DNA of 64,000 bases, taken from the NCBI GenBank assembly GCA_030549205.1, contig JAUKTV010000004.1:2976001-3040000 (forward strand). The letters run 5' to 3'. The notes below the pieces were generated by a model. That model had not been told where the DNA came from. It did no database searches and saw only the letters and a list, made by a program, of their open reading frames with translations. This stretch comes from Apiosordaria backusii. Lineage: Eukaryota > Ascomycota > Sordariomycetes > Sordariales > Lasiosphaeriaceae. Position numbers and translations under genes: made by a program. Shown here piece after piece: positions 10,472 through 22,704 of the stretch. Every line of letters begins with the position of its first letter. Position 1 is the stretch's first letter.

Positions 10472-13400
10472 CTATTTCTGCTGATGCCCAACCCAGCCAC
10501 TACCCCTTTCCCCCCGGTTTCGAGAGTAACACAATTATCACCGTCATCCGGGATAAAACCTCCCATTCTGGCATCCCGATGGCTCATCCCGACCGATCTT
10601 CATGAACAATCACACACATAATGTGCGGGCCCCAAAAAACGCCACATCCTGCAGTCCCATCCCACCGGTCCCTAAGCCCACCTCCAATACACCCTCCATG
10701 TCCCACATGCTTGAGAAACTCGGTGAGAAATGTACACTCGAAAGTGAGGCGAGCCGATTGGTGTCGAAGGAAAAGGAAACCCTCCAAAAGTCCATCCTAC
10801 AGTACCTCTTGAGCTTCCTCGTTCTGCCCGTGTCCCTGTTGCTACCTGGCTGCATTGCATTGCAGCAAGTACCTCGGCCATCCATTCAAACAACGTCCCT
10901 TTCGTCCACCGATGCTTTGCATGATGCTTTTGTAGCGTTGCTAACGCACTCACCTCACCTATAGGAGCCCTTGCTTCTTCCATTCGTTCTTACTGGCAGG
11001 AAGTGAACTCCATCAAGACTTCTTGACCGACCAAAAAAAAGCAAGTTTCCCCCTCCCTTCCTCAAGATCCCCTACCCAAGAAATTACCCAACAGGCCGGC
11101 ATCTTCCCTGTTGATTTCACACAACGCGGGATGCGTTCTTTCTTCCTCTTGTCTCATTTGAACGTCGCCTTGATTTCTCGAGTCTTCATTGCCCTGGTCC
11201 TGGTCTCCTTCTCGGACTTTCTTCCACCGCCCCTTGTCTTACTGTGACATCTCCCTCCCTCCAACCTCCACGCTTGCAAGCATCACCCAAACTGAATATT
11301 TCCAATTCCTCGTTATCTGTTCCCTGCCAGCTTTTGCGTTTGTTCGGGTGAGGTACCAGTCTGGGCGACTTCGACCTACCAAATGATCAGGGCCCCCGCA
11401 CCGAGACATGCAGGGTTGCTCTCCAGGTTCTTGGCACCAGTTCTAGACCTGTGCTGGCCACACTGAAACATGCATCTTGAGCACACTGGTCGAGGTAGGC
11501 ATGCGTGTGCCTTGCTGTGAAAGCCGGTCATGATACTAACTTGGAACTAAGCATCATGGTGGGAGCGGGGTTAGTAGAACGAAGCGCGTGAGCGCGAGTG
11601 TGAGTGTGAGTGTGTGTGTGCAACGCGCATAAGGGGCATGGGCATTCAACGCTGGTGATAGCTCAGATACCACTCCCTAATGCGTGAGAGTAGAGGTAGG
11701 AAGAGAGACAGCAACGTCTGCCAAATGAGCATGCCATAGCACATACATGACATGACATACCTGCTCCAGCATGCCGTTCTGAGTTTTGAATATCCCTCTT
11801 TTGTCCATATCCATGAAGGTGGCTTTCCCAGGAATGGGTCGATCTCACTGCGGCGGCTGCAAAATCGTCAGAGCAAGATGCTCAGATATGATAAAAGTTA
11901 TCACAATGGAACGGTTGTGACTCCGCATCACTGCCGACTTCCGATTCCTCCCCCCTATCCTAGGCTCAAGGCTGCGAATCGGTGATTGTTCGTTGAGATC
12001 TGGGGGTCATTGTTGTCTGCGACCCGAGATTCAGTCGCCGATTCCTGAGCCGCTCGTCGTTGCTTTTTGATGTTGGGGGAGCAAGCCACATTCGCTTGCT
12101 ACCCACTCCCCTTACGTTCCCGCCCTCCGGCCTTTCTCATCGAGACCCCTCAATCTGACCGGTGGGCAATAATGTTAGGTAGGTATCCGACGACTCTCTT
12201 GTATTATGTTTCGTTTCTCGGTAGATCTTCAGCTGCCCTCGATTCATCACAACTGCTGGAGATAACGGTTAGTAGATGGGATTTGTCGACATCCGGCTCT
12301 CTGTCCAATACGATTGCATGTCAGAGCATGAATTGACCGAGCAACACCGAGAATAGCTCTTCTCTGGCCGCATCATCGATGCCATGCTTAGCAGCAGTGG
12401 AAATGGCGCCTCTGTGAAGATCGGAACGGCCTCTTGTCTCCGCATTCAACGCCACGGCGCGCATCAATTGTTTCCTTGAATAAACACCGTCTCGTAGCTC
12501 GACTGCAGCACAACCACCAATGAAGCCCGGTGGCCCAAATCCGCACATGAGCCTCCTAGTCGAGTAACACATGACACCGCTCCAATGTCGAGTACGCAAC
12601 TCGACTCGACCCTTAGATCGGGTTCTCCGTGCGTAAATTGCCCGAAGATAACTGCGTAGACAGCAAGGTCAGTTTAAAGCCCTAGCTTTGTTACACAACT
12701 GCCTCGAGCAGCATGTCACCATGTGCAAAGCTGGTCAAGGATACCTACGGATAAGGCGTCGACGAAGATTTCCAATGCACAACATGGAAGCCGAAGCTGC
12801 GCCCACCCCGGAAGCTGCCCTGGAGGGAGGCCAAGGCGGAGCGGAAGTGATCTCGGACGCAACAATAGACTCGAGTCACTGACTGGCCATATCGGAACTT
12901 TTGAGCCGCTTCTCTGATGTCCCCAGCTACCGTAAGGAGGGACCCAGGAAGAAGAAAAGGGGGTACCTGAACCACAGAACCCCTCATCAACGCCGTGTCT
13001 CATTCGCTCGGAGTCACTCAATGCAGGTATTATGTCTCTCTCGCTGAGGTGTCAAATGCACTTGCCGAGACATTCTCCCCAATGCAATGGTACGCTCCCG
13101 GGCCTCTGCATTAGTAACAGAAGCTCATATCCATAGGGAAAAGTAGCTCAACAGTCTGGATTCTGAAGTCCTTACTGTGTGACGACAAGTGGTGCTGGTA
13201 ACGAGTGCTGGCAGTCGAGTATCGATGAAGCCCGATGCCGCTAGAGAGAAAGTCACTGTGTGATTCTCTCTAGCTTTGTGGTGTTGGACCGGCATGCAGA
13301 TAGCCGCACAAAGGGGTGCATACAAGCTCATTGAAGGGTGTAGAGAACATGACTCCGAAGAAGCAACGACAAATCATGGTCTTGGGGTTGCGGGTACTGG

Positions 13401-13992
13401 CAGGATTTTCTTTACATGATCTCGACTCTCGGTGAAGTGCCCGTTATCTTGATGCCTTGTCTGCCACGACCAGCACGAATACAAGGCAACTTGAAGCTCG
13501 GGGAGATGCCCTTACGGAGTTTCAAAGGCGGTGTTCCTTCGCATGGTTGATCCTTGGATGCTTTGTGACTCCCCACGTCGGCGAGCCCAGTAACCTGTCT
13601 CACTTGCTTGTCCCCGCGAGAGCCGCCGACCCTATTCGTGTGTAGACATGCTGTTATTTCCGCATTGTCACTTGAGCTCAGCACTATTCTCGGCCGAGCT
13701 TTGTGATCAGCAGACCATCCAGAGAAGGTCATCCGGAGTTCAGCCCGCCATTGGTCCGTGGCAGCATGATGATGCGATGTTGAGGGTATCCGAAGCATTC
13801 CTGGCGGTGAGATGGTGCCCATCCAAGCAGCATCATCCTCTCGGCTGGACCAAGGCGGCGGGTCACCATTAGCATAAAAGCCCATGCTTCCCCTTTGCCG
13901 CTTGTCTTCTCGTTTCCTGGAATATCCAGAGTTCATTCCACAATCCAACAACACAACACTCAAACACATCACAAACCCTCCACAACACCTTC
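10472..13992. other. Gene-poor intergenic stretch
   Basis: No supported gene is seen. A short GAGTGTGAGTGTGTGTG microsatellite lies near 11593-11621. A minus-strand open frame at 12321-12599 (92 codons) contains a stretch resembling a repeat-protein helix pair (TAAKHGIDDAAREELFSVLL), but it lacks a start context and neighbours, so I do not call it. The 186-codon minus-strand frame at 13412-13972 runs antisense through the promoter of the next gene and lacks motifs. Confidence 0.4.
13871..13880 (+). promoter_or_regulatory. TATA-like element of the small Cys-rich gene
   Basis: AGCATAAAAG lies about 120 nt upstream of the ATG at 13993. A pyrimidine-rich stretch and then a long A/C-rich leader (ACACAACACTCAAACAC) follow, the usual arrangement of a strongly expressed fungal promoter. 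This is inference from sequence only. Confidence 0.4.
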
Positions 13993-14294
13993 ATGACGAA
14001 GTCGAACAAGAGGAACACCATGAACACCCACGAAAATCCCGAGTCCTGCGGATGCTGTGTCTTGCCCGATGGCCGGCTGTATCAGCCAGCAACCTGCCTC
14101 GTTTGTGGAGGCAATCTTCGATGGTAAGAGAGTCTCATCAACTTGACCTCAGTCTTGTTCGCAGGCTGACCCAGTATAGGGGCTGCCGTTCGTGCAATAA
14201 TACCGGACTGAAGTGGGAGCCATGCCCCCATTACTACCCTTCGAATGTAACGATACACTCGGCTCAGCCAGCATACACTACCACTCAGCAGTAG
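13993..14294 (+). CDS. Small Cys-rich zinc-binding-type protein (86 aa), unrecognised
   Basis: Exons are 13993-14123 and 14165-14294. The 41-nt intron is short but has a GTAAGA donor, an ACTTGAC branch-like site and a GCAG acceptor, and it removes an in-frame TAA. The 86-residue product is acidic and polar at first (MTKSNKRNTMNTHENPESCG). It continues with CGCCVLPDG, then CLVCGGNLRWL, GCRSCNNTGLKWEPCPHYY and a Thr/Gln tail. The pattern of four CxxC-like pairs, including CxxCG and CxxCxxTG, resembles DnaJ-type zinc-ribbon knuckles, but the protein is far too short to be a DnaJ and has no J domain. No signal peptide or membrane segment is seen, so it is probably intracellular. The leader and TATA-like box support expression. 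It stands alone in an 8-kb gene-poor stretch, as lineage-specific genes often do. Function unknown. Confidence 0.68.
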
Positions 14295-16572
14295 CCTCTC
14301 GGCTGTGCTGAGCCCAAATCAGTTGTGGCCCGTTGCAATATCGAGTCACTAGAAAACATTGGTGTTTCGTTTGCGGTTGTGGAGGAGTTCCCGAGTTGGA
14401 GGGTGTTCTTCATTCGCTTCTATTGGCTTCCACAAATATCCCTTCTTTATCGCTTTAGCCTCAGGTAACAAGGGTCTTGGTGTTCAGGTTTATCTTCTGT
14501 ATGGGTAGGGCTGCGCAGGAGGTATGGCTATTTGCAACGCTCAGGATTCGAGGCCGTTGTTTGACTCGATCAGAGGCTACAATGGGTTAGCGTAGAATAT
14601 CGAGGCTTATACAAATGAGAACATCACTTCTACCTCACCTTGTCACATATAATATTCACCTGTACCTCATACCACAGGTCGTTTGATCATTGAGCTGTAT
14701 CGTCATTTGTCGACGACCCTTGGATGCGGAATCGTGCATGAACATCATTCAAGCGCCACCAAAACGGCAACATGCATCAGCAACAGCCACCTTGGAGCCG
14801 CTTGGAAACGACCATTCCAGGTTTGTAGGGTGAAGGCAAGCTGTATTTTCGTATTAGCGGAATGGATAGCCCCATAGCCCCATAGCTCCATTTCAATCCA
14901 GACATGCAGAAGGCTGAAGTCCTGATTGGCGACACGAGCCGTTATTTCGTCGTGACTCCGAGACGACTGATGCTTCTCGGGTGTGGCTTTCTTTGTGTGA
15001 TTCACGGGCTCAGACAATCGTTCATCTTGCAGCAATGACTTCGATCGATCCAGGTTGTTTCTGCTTCCAAGTTTGCTGCAGTGGCTTATTGCAGTCCGTT
15101 GAGTCGGATTCGGGAAACAAAGCCGAACTTGGTTGCGCTCAATGCAGGGAAAGGCAGGAACTGCGGTTGTCCACGCCGAAATCGGGTAGCTGAATGGCAT
15201 GGAGAGGAGAAAGTCGATACCCGTTGAACGTCGGATTGAATCCTAGATCTCAGGATTTCCCATAGGTGCTGGTGCCGATGAGCTTAAAGGTTCTCAAAAC
15301 ACAAACATCCCAGGGCCATCGTACATGACACTATTGGATACAATCTCCTATAAGGGTTGAAGTGTAGATACCTAGTGTAAGTGAAGTTACTATGAATCGA
15401 TGGATGGCCAGAGAAGGGTGCTTCTGTCTACAGTGTCCTGCCCGCAAGGGAAACGTGCCGGAGACTGTGTGTGAGAAGCGAGTCTTTCGAGGGAACCTTT
15501 GAACGTCGTTAGCAAATATTAGGCTCATCTAATGTATGGATCTTGTGATTGTAGGTTGAAAGCGTGGAGCATCTTCCCATTTTCCTCGTATGCCATCGAT
15601 CAAAATCGAGGCAGCGACCACCATTTGAGGAAGAGACACGGAACGATTCAAGGCCAACCCCGCCTGACCGCCCTCCTTGCCAAAATTGGTGAGCAACAAA
15701 CAGCTTGGAGGTTGTGACACCACATGGTCTACTCCGAACCACCTTCGCCAGCCACTAGGAGACGTTCAGGGGTAGAAACCTGCCCACCCGAGTCGTCCAA
15801 GAGGAAGCGGGTTCCAAAGAGGGATATAGACCGGGTAACATCACTGAAAAGGTATCCAATTGTCGCTGGAAAATCTCGAAAACGAAAAGGTTGGCCACGA
15901 GGCCATGGCAAGCCAATAATAAGGTAGGTGCACGACTATGGAGCAGTGAAGTTGTAACACGGCAAAAAGTGGGCGAGATGTAGGGGTGTCAGTGGTTTGG
16001 AGAAAAGATGGACAGCCTACCGCGTTTGTGACAAGTGCGGCTGCTATTGAAGCAGTTGGCTTCCGAGTTGAAGGAGACGCGAAGATGTGATTTCTGTCGC
16101 TGAAAACTGGAGGAATGATTTTGCTGGAATGAAATGATCAAAAGCTGATGATCTGTAATGCTGTTACAATTTCTCGGATGAGAAGGAAGGGCTTGTCTGA
16201 TTTTCTTGAAAACTAGACCTCTCATTGGATCATCTGCGCGGCTGCGTCGGGTCTACATTTGGCAGGCACGACTTGTAAACGGGATGAAGTTATTCCCAAC
16301 ACCGCTAGTCATTGGCAGATACATACTACTTGAGTGGAGACAGTTGCAGGCATGACCCCCACTCAAAATTGGCCCACCGTGGGGCTACTGTCTCGACCCC
16401 ACACTCACTTTCAATTGGGTCAGCTCCTCCCTGTGGGACGGCTTCTCTCAGCAGTTCAACCGTCGACAACCTGAAAGTCGTGCAACCGCTCAGTCCACGG
16501 TTGCCGCAGAATTCTCAGCCTCCTCTCGACTTTGACACTCTAGGATGGGCTCATAGCAACAACACGAGCAAA
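14295..16572. other. Intergenic stretch upstream of LST8
   Basis: No supported gene is seen. The best candidate is a 67-codon plus-strand frame at 15724-15927 starting MVYSEPPSPATRRRSG and ending in a Lys/Arg-rich tail (GKSRKRKGWPRGHGKP). It is basic and Ser/Pro-rich and has a GTAGGT donor-like site at its end, but I could not find a convincing following exon. The last 250 nt are the LST8 promoter and leader. Confidence 0.35.
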
Positions 16573-17768
16573 ATGTCGGTGATTCTCTGCACAGGTGAGC
16601 CTCTTCCCCATACAAATTACTGTCGCGTTTCTTGTCCGAGGCCCTATCTCGGCGCCGCGAGCTTTTGGATGCCCGGCTGACATTGGGATTCGGCGGCAGC
16701 GGGTTACGACCACACAATACGGTACGACAATCCCGGTGATTGAACTGCAGATTCCCTCGTATCAAGTGGCTAACGCGCCTGTCAGGTTCTGGGAAGCTCT
16801 ATCAGGCATCTGCTCCCGAACAATTCAACATCCTGATTCGCAGGTCAACCGACTATGCATTTCACCAGACAAGCGCTACCTCGCCGCTGCCGGTCATCAC
16901 ACCGTAAAGCTGTTTGATATCCGATCAACCAACCCTGCGCCACTTCTCGTCTTCGAAGGCCACACAGGCAATGTCACTGGCATTGCGTTTCACTGCGAGG
17001 GAAAATGGATGGTCACAAGCTCTGAGGATGGAACCGTCAAGATCTGGGAGACAAGGAGCGGCACAATACAGCGCAGCTACAATCATGGCTCTCCTGCAAA
17101 TGACGTCGTCATTCATCCGAACCAGGGAGAAATTATCAGCTGTGACCGCTCTGGAAGCATACGATTGTGGGATCTGGCTGAGAATACCTGCGCACACCAA
17201 CTCATTCCGGAGGAGGATGTGTCTATCACTACTGTCACCGTGGCAACCGATGGAACTCTACTCTGTGCAGGGAACCAACATGTATGTGCATCGACTATAC
17301 CTTCTGTCGAAGCTCATGATGATTCTGTGTACTGACTGACTCGTCTAGGGAATGGTCTTCGTCTGGCGGCTTGAACAACAATACGACCGCACCACCCTTG
17401 TGCCCCTCACCCAGTTCTCGGGGCACCCTGGCCATTATATCACACGTGTTCTCCTCTCACCAGACGTCAAGAAGCTGGCAACATGCAGCGCGGATCACAC
17501 CGCGAAGATCTGGGAGGTGAAAGAGATGGAGCCCCGGGGCCCAGATAGTGAACCCCCACCGTTCCCTCTAGAGGCCACACTCACTGGTCACCAAAGATGG
17601 GTATGGGACTGCGCCTTCAGTGCCGATAGCGCATACCTCGTCACAGCATGCAGCGATCATTACGCCCGCCTTTGGGAACTTCAAAGTCAACAAATCATCA
17701 GACAGTACAACGGCCACCATCGCGGAGCCGTCTGCGTTGCCCTCAACGATTACTCTGAGGCCAGGTAG
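16573..17768 (+). CDS. LST8: LST8, WD40 subunit of TOR complexes
   Basis: LST8 is a seven-bladed WD40 propeller that binds the TOR kinase domain in TORC1 and TORC2. Exons are 16573-16594, 16700-16721, 16786-17281 and 17349-17768, giving 319 residues, the normal family length. The first two exons are each only 22 nt. Together they encode MSVILCTAGYDHTIRFWEAL, the near-invariant LST8 N-terminus, which makes the splicing secure. Introns are 105, 64 and 67 nt. WD repeats are plain, for example SSEDGTVKIWETRSG, SCDRSGSIRLWDLAE, SADHTAKIWEV and CSDHYARLWELQSQQI. The C-terminus GHHRGAVCVALNDYSEAR is where fungal LST8 normally ends. The frame stays open for 129 codons after the TAG (see next entry). 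Confidence 0.95.
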
Positions 17769-18158
17769 GGCGGGCCCTCGGAAGATCATTGCAGGGACGA
17801 ATCACGCGGAGAAAGCCGCAAGAGCAACTCTGGGTCGAAACAGCAAGACCAGCTTCAGAGGCGAATCCAGCACCCCAGGCAAAAACAGCGGACAAAGTCG
17901 GGCACGAATCACAAGGCCCCCAGAAAAGCCAAAGAGAAGCCGGGACCTTCGTCGGCGCCACCAACAGTACCAGCACCCGCACCGGCTGAGGCAATCGTGA
18001 CGGTGGAGGATGCCACGCCTCAGGTTGTTGTCACTAGCCGAACCACTGACGCTCCCGATGATGCGAGCGACATACCACCGATGGAGGCCCAGAAATCATC
18101 AGTCGTGGAAATTATCGAGGGACAGAAGAAGCGATCAATCCCAGGAGATCTTTGGTAA
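17769..18158 (+). other. In-frame open extension after the LST8 stop codon
   Basis: Directly after the LST8 TAG (17766-17768), the same frame continues without a stop for 129 codons to TAA at 18156-18158. The would-be peptide is basic then Pro/Ala-rich (RRIQHPRQKQRTKSG, APPTVPAPAPAEAIV) and ends KKRSIPGDLW, resembling a disordered protein tail. It could be a former C-terminal extension cut off by a new stop, an alternatively spliced tail (GTAGGG donor at 17765 and a CCCCAG acceptor at 17879 would keep frame), or a chance open 3'UTR. No ATG-started gene is convincing here. Confidence 0.35.
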
Positions 18159-18785
18159 ACCGGTGATTTGGGGAGCTTACTCGACCAGCGTTTTGATGAT
18201 GTCGAGTTTATAGCTGTCAAGCATCAGCACGAAAAGTCGCTTGGGGGTAGCTCAGTTTATATGATGGGAATTACACTACTGTTTTAATTTCCGCCTTCAT
18301 GTCGTTTACAATGTTGTATTGTGACCCCAAGGTCTAGTGGGTTGTATATTACTGACCCTCATACACACTCAACCCTGAGTACTTATTACGAGGTGCTTCG
18401 CTACTAAAATTCCTTCATATATACAAACGCTCTCAACATTTTATGACAGCGATAGTCGGCCTTAATAGCCTCCATACACCTTTTTTTGTATGGTTCATAT
18501 TCGCATGATATATTTCACGTTCTTCAAGTTCAACACTCCAGTTATTTAGTTCACCAACCATCTACGACGCACAATCATTCTATGTAGAGGCCAAAGCCAG
18601 TCAAACCCACCCTCGCTCTTCAAATCATCTCCAGCAAACCAAAACATGACACAAAACTCCGCTGCTTGCCTCCCATATTTCGAATCATTTCCTACCAATC
18701 GACCGACCTTTTTTATATTATACCGCATCCTACCTATCCTTTTCCTACCAGCCCCCCTTTCCCCTCCTAAAAATAAGAACAATGC
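18159..18785. other. Convergent 3' region LST8 / SCY1
   Basis: This AT-richer 3'UTR zone lies between the convergent genes. No gene is seen. Confidence 0.5.
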
Positions 18786-21548
18786 TCACCATCCGCCCCA
18801 CCCATCATCCCCCTCCTCATCCTTCGGCTTCGTATCAATCTTCTTTTTCACCACAACAGGTTTACTCTTCACCGGCGCCACCGTCTTCTTCGCCGCTGTT
18901 GTCGTAGTAGTAGTTTTACTCAAACCCTTTGGTAATGTTTTGTTCCCACCTAACACCCCGCCCTTTTTCTTCTCGGCCTGCTGAGCCAGCCACCCCGCAA
19001 AATCCGGCTCTGAACCATCGTCGAAGGGTTTACTCGACGCTGTTGTCGCTGCCGGTTTTCTCTTCGACGAGGATGGTTCAGCAAACGGGGTATCGTTTGA
19101 TTGGTTACTCGTTACCGAGGCAGTCATTTTATTAGGTGTGGAAGTATCGTCGTCGTCCATGTCGCCCATGTCTCCCCACGCGTCGAAATCTGCGTCATCG
19201 TCGTTGTTGTCGTCGGGGTCTGTGAAAAAGGACTCACCTGTTGTGGATGGGTTTCGGGTGAGGGGTGCAGATGGGGGAGGGGATTTGACTGCTTGCCGGT
19301 GGAGTGGTGAAGCGGAAGAGGTAGATGTGATAGGGGCTGCTGTAGATGGACGGGAAGGAGGAGCAGAAGATGCAGCCGGGCCAGAGGGTGCTCCGTTGGA
19401 CGAAGTGATGTCACCGGCCGCGGCGGAGAGTTTGTTTGTGAAAGAGGAGATGGCCCAGCCTGCCCACCCTGCAGATGCCTCTGGTTGCGGGGTGCCCATC
19501 CTGGGGTTTCCAGAGGCAGAGTTCTCTGGCGGTAACGCAGTCTCTGGCATACTTTCTACTGCCTTCTTGATCTTTTGAACGTAAACGTCGAGTGTCTTGA
19601 CTGCTTGGTCGCGAATAAGTTTCTCCTTGTCAATGAGCGAGGGGCAAATGGCAGGGAGAATGCGAGAGGCGCAGTCTTCGTCGGAGAAGTGCTCTGATGT
19701 GACTGACAGAGCCAGAAGAGCGGCATTTCGAGCGTGAACGAATGGGTCCCGGAGTGAGCGACTGAATGCCGCTATGAGAACCTTGGATCGGGAAGAAGTC
19801 CCCAGATGCTTGGCAATCTTACCAAGACAAATCGTAGTGTTTGTGCGAATGCCGGGCTGTTCATCGTTGGCTGTTTTGGCCAAGTATTTCAGCAATTCGC
19901 CGTTAATAGTTCTGTCCGAAAGCTTGGTGATGATTGTTAGGACAGACTTGAGTGTCTGTTCTCTAACAACAGGTGCGACGTCTGTGAACCCCGTGACCTA
20001 GATTAGGTTAACACTTGTCGCCACAATATAGTTTGGCGTGACCTCAAACTTACTATTTGTGGAAAAATCTTATCGTTGACTGTTTTTTGCGAAAGTCTGT
20101 CAATCATAAGGGGTAGATTGTCAAGCAAGCACACTCTGATGGCCCTGTCAGGGTTCCCAAAAAGTCGAAGAAGCACGGGGAGGACTTTGGCATCAAAATC
20201 CTCATTCGACAATTTCGTCGCAATCTTCATGACGAGCCCGAAGGCCTTAGGACCGCCACCACCAAACTCTACTGACTTGAGTAGTTCTGGCAAGACTTTC
20301 ATCTTGAAAAAGTCCTCCGGGAAGTCATCTGTGAGCTGGTCGAGATCACTTATCGGAGTTAGCACCCGCAATTTTTCAACTTGGAAAATCAAACACGTAC
20401 TCGAGGAATACTTCTCGTTCCTCCTCCGTCTTCACTCCTAGATTTTCGACGCCCTCAGTCAGTTTGATTAGAGGTGTGTCAAAAAATGACCCATTCCGAC
20501 GACCTTGTTCAAGAAAATGAGCCACGGTCAGTCTGGCCTTGGGATTTGGGTTGGCAAGACGCTTATAACTTGGGTGAAGACTGGGCGGGATATTTTTAGT
20601 TTGCCCCGCCTGATCACTGGTGAAGCTGCCATTAAAGATCTCAAAAATGAGCGCGCTGAAGTCGTAAGCGTCGACAGCAGAATGAGGACTTCGCTTGATG
20701 GCATCCCACCCAGACTTTGCTAACTCGGGAGGTGTATATCGACCCGAGTCTGGAACAAGGCTGCCATATGTCTGACTATGTGTCAGTCAATTGGTGGGGC
20801 GTGTGGAAAAAGTTTCAAACTTACATAAATCACAGCCTCGTCGTCTTTGACATTACTCAATACCTCAAACCCACCCAGTTTCCACTCGCCACTTTCTGTC
20901 GTGTAGACAGAGGCAACTTTTAGATTACCGTGAACGGACGAGGCCTCATCATTGATGAACTTCACCGTCCTCTGGATGGACGTTAGCATCACAAATTCTT
21001 TACCAACAAACGCCACGACACTCCAGCTGAATTAAACTAACCGCAATGCTGTAGAGCCCCCATTTGGCCGTCTCAGGACTTAGACTCTTTCGTTTTACAT
21101 GCCACCGCAGAGGTATTAGGCGTTCCGTTGCGATATAGATGTACGTGTCTGACTTTTTCAAACATCTCAGCATGGCAATACACCTCTGTTGTTTCGCGAA
21201 TCTCGTACCTCAACCGTGTCCAACACCTTGATAACACCTGGATGTCGCAATGTTCGAAGCTTCTTCAGCGCATTTCTAGCGAGGGGGAGGGCGGATCGAT
21301 TCGCGGCGATTTCGAAGGAGAAGATACTGCAATCAGAACCATCTTCCTAGCACATAGATCTTGTCAGCCGTGTCCAGTGCGAGTGCATAAAAGGCGTGAA
21401 GGAGTTGGGTTGCAAAACATACCCGCCGGGTGCCATTGTACAGAGTCCATATTGAGGGGTCGAGATCGACTTTATCGCCAAAATTATAGGGGAACGGTGG
21501 TCCCTTTGCTGCCATCGCCGAAGCGACGGCGGATTTGAGAAAATCCAT
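18786..21548 (-). CDS. SCY1-family pseudokinase with HEAT repeats
   Basis: SCY1-like proteins (yeast Cex1, animal SCYL1) act in COPI/Golgi traffic and tRNA export, using a kinase-like domain without activity and a HEAT solenoid. The seven exons on the minus strand are 21548-21423, 21346-21209, 21152-21042, 20971-20825, 20771-20401, 20348-20054 and 19997-18786, giving 799 residues. Joins restore family sequence: RSALPLARNALKKLRTLRHP, PGVIKVLDTVE|SDTYIYIATE, KFINDEASSVHGNL and LDQLTDDFPEDFFKMKVLP. A branch site GCTAAC precedes the sixth exon. The usual catalytic HRD and DFG triads are not seen (SSVHGN; LGGFEVLS), as expected for a pseudokinase. HEAT repeats follow (about residues 330-560). The tail is Ser/Thr/Pro-rich and acidic and ends DDGWGGW, a likely trafficking tail. 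The exon chain is confident; the exact pathway is inferred. Confidence 0.9.
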
Positions 21549-22704
21549 GCGAGTTGCCGTATGCAATGCAAAAGTAGTCGGTATCGGTTTCTCGGACTGC
21601 TAGGGACTCGACAGGGAGATCGTGGCTCGAAGATGGTGTTTGCTGGTAACTTGTCGGAAAGGGGGACTTCCTCCTGCGTAATCGCAAACCGCAATCTGTT
21701 ATCGCGGGCGCTCTGCTGCCTTGCCAAGGCTTACTAAGCCGGGAATGGTAGGCGGAGGACAAGACAAGCCGTGCACGGTGCACCAGGAGATCCGCTTCAT
21801 GGTTTACTGCAGTACGTTGGCCATTTCTTCAAGATTCAAACCTTCCCCACGTTTTCATCCCTCAAATTCTATGCTGACCTCACGCTATCAATCTGACCTG
21901 GAATAAACTCTCTTTTCTTGCAACTCAAATCAAGCCCTGGCTTATCTTTTCTTTTTATCGGTCCGACTCACCATCGCTTTTCCCATGGCAAAAGGTCTCG
22001 CATCCTGCATTGGCTGAAGGCTGTGGTCAGACGGAGAGGAATTAGGAGGTTGCACCCAAGCGGGACTGGGAAAGGGACGGCCAAGAAAGGGCAACAAGAG
22101 CGAGTATCGGCGAAGGTATTTGGATTACGGCTTGCCGACACGCCTATCTCAGGTAAGCCTTTTATTCGTTTTCTATTTCATTCTTACCCCATTCACGTGT
22201 CAATGATGAGCGATTGGTAAAAGGTTTGACAGCCGCGCGTGCTCTTCTGGTATTATGGTCCTGGGTGATGGGGCCTCGTGCCTTGGCGCGCCTGTTGCCA
22301 TGCTACTTCCTACGCGCTGCCCTGAGACTGCCGGCAGTGCGTTGTGTACATGGTGGCAGACATATCAAATTCCTGTTGAGGACCTTGGTTTTCAACGCTA
22401 CCGCTACACGGAGCCCTGACTTCATTGATTTCTACGAATAAGGGGCCAAAGGCTGTGGTAGACATTGCTGGATGGGTGAGGTTCCTAGAACCTTGTCTGT
22501 CCGCCCCTGCCTCGTCGCTCAACAAGGACCATAAAACCGCTGAGCGGGCTGCATGATGACCAAACATAAACTGAAAAGACCTGAGGCACATGTCCTGTTT
22601 GATTTTTGGACTTGTCTGAAATCATAGATAGTCTTCTTCATGTGTGGCCGCTAATCATCTCACACAGGCCATACGTACCTCGCCACCAAAGACAAACAGG
22701 ACCC
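21549..22704. other. Divergent region SCY1 / PHD-finger gene
   Basis: This should hold two promoters. A coding-like plus-strand stretch near 22066-22153 reads GLGKGRPRKGNKSEYRRRYL, then DYGLPTRLSQ, just before a GTAAGC donor-like site. It may be an exon of a small unannotated transcript, but the frame is closed by a TGA about 60 nt upstream and no start could be assigned. Confidence 0.35.

Noticed and set aside
13412..13972. 186-codon minus-strand open frame
   Set aside because: No recognisable domain or splice structure, and it covers the promoter/leader of the small Cys-rich gene.
17764..17794. 30-nt intron that would remove the LST8 stop
   Set aside because: Far below the minimal size of fungal spliceosomal introns, with no branch site.
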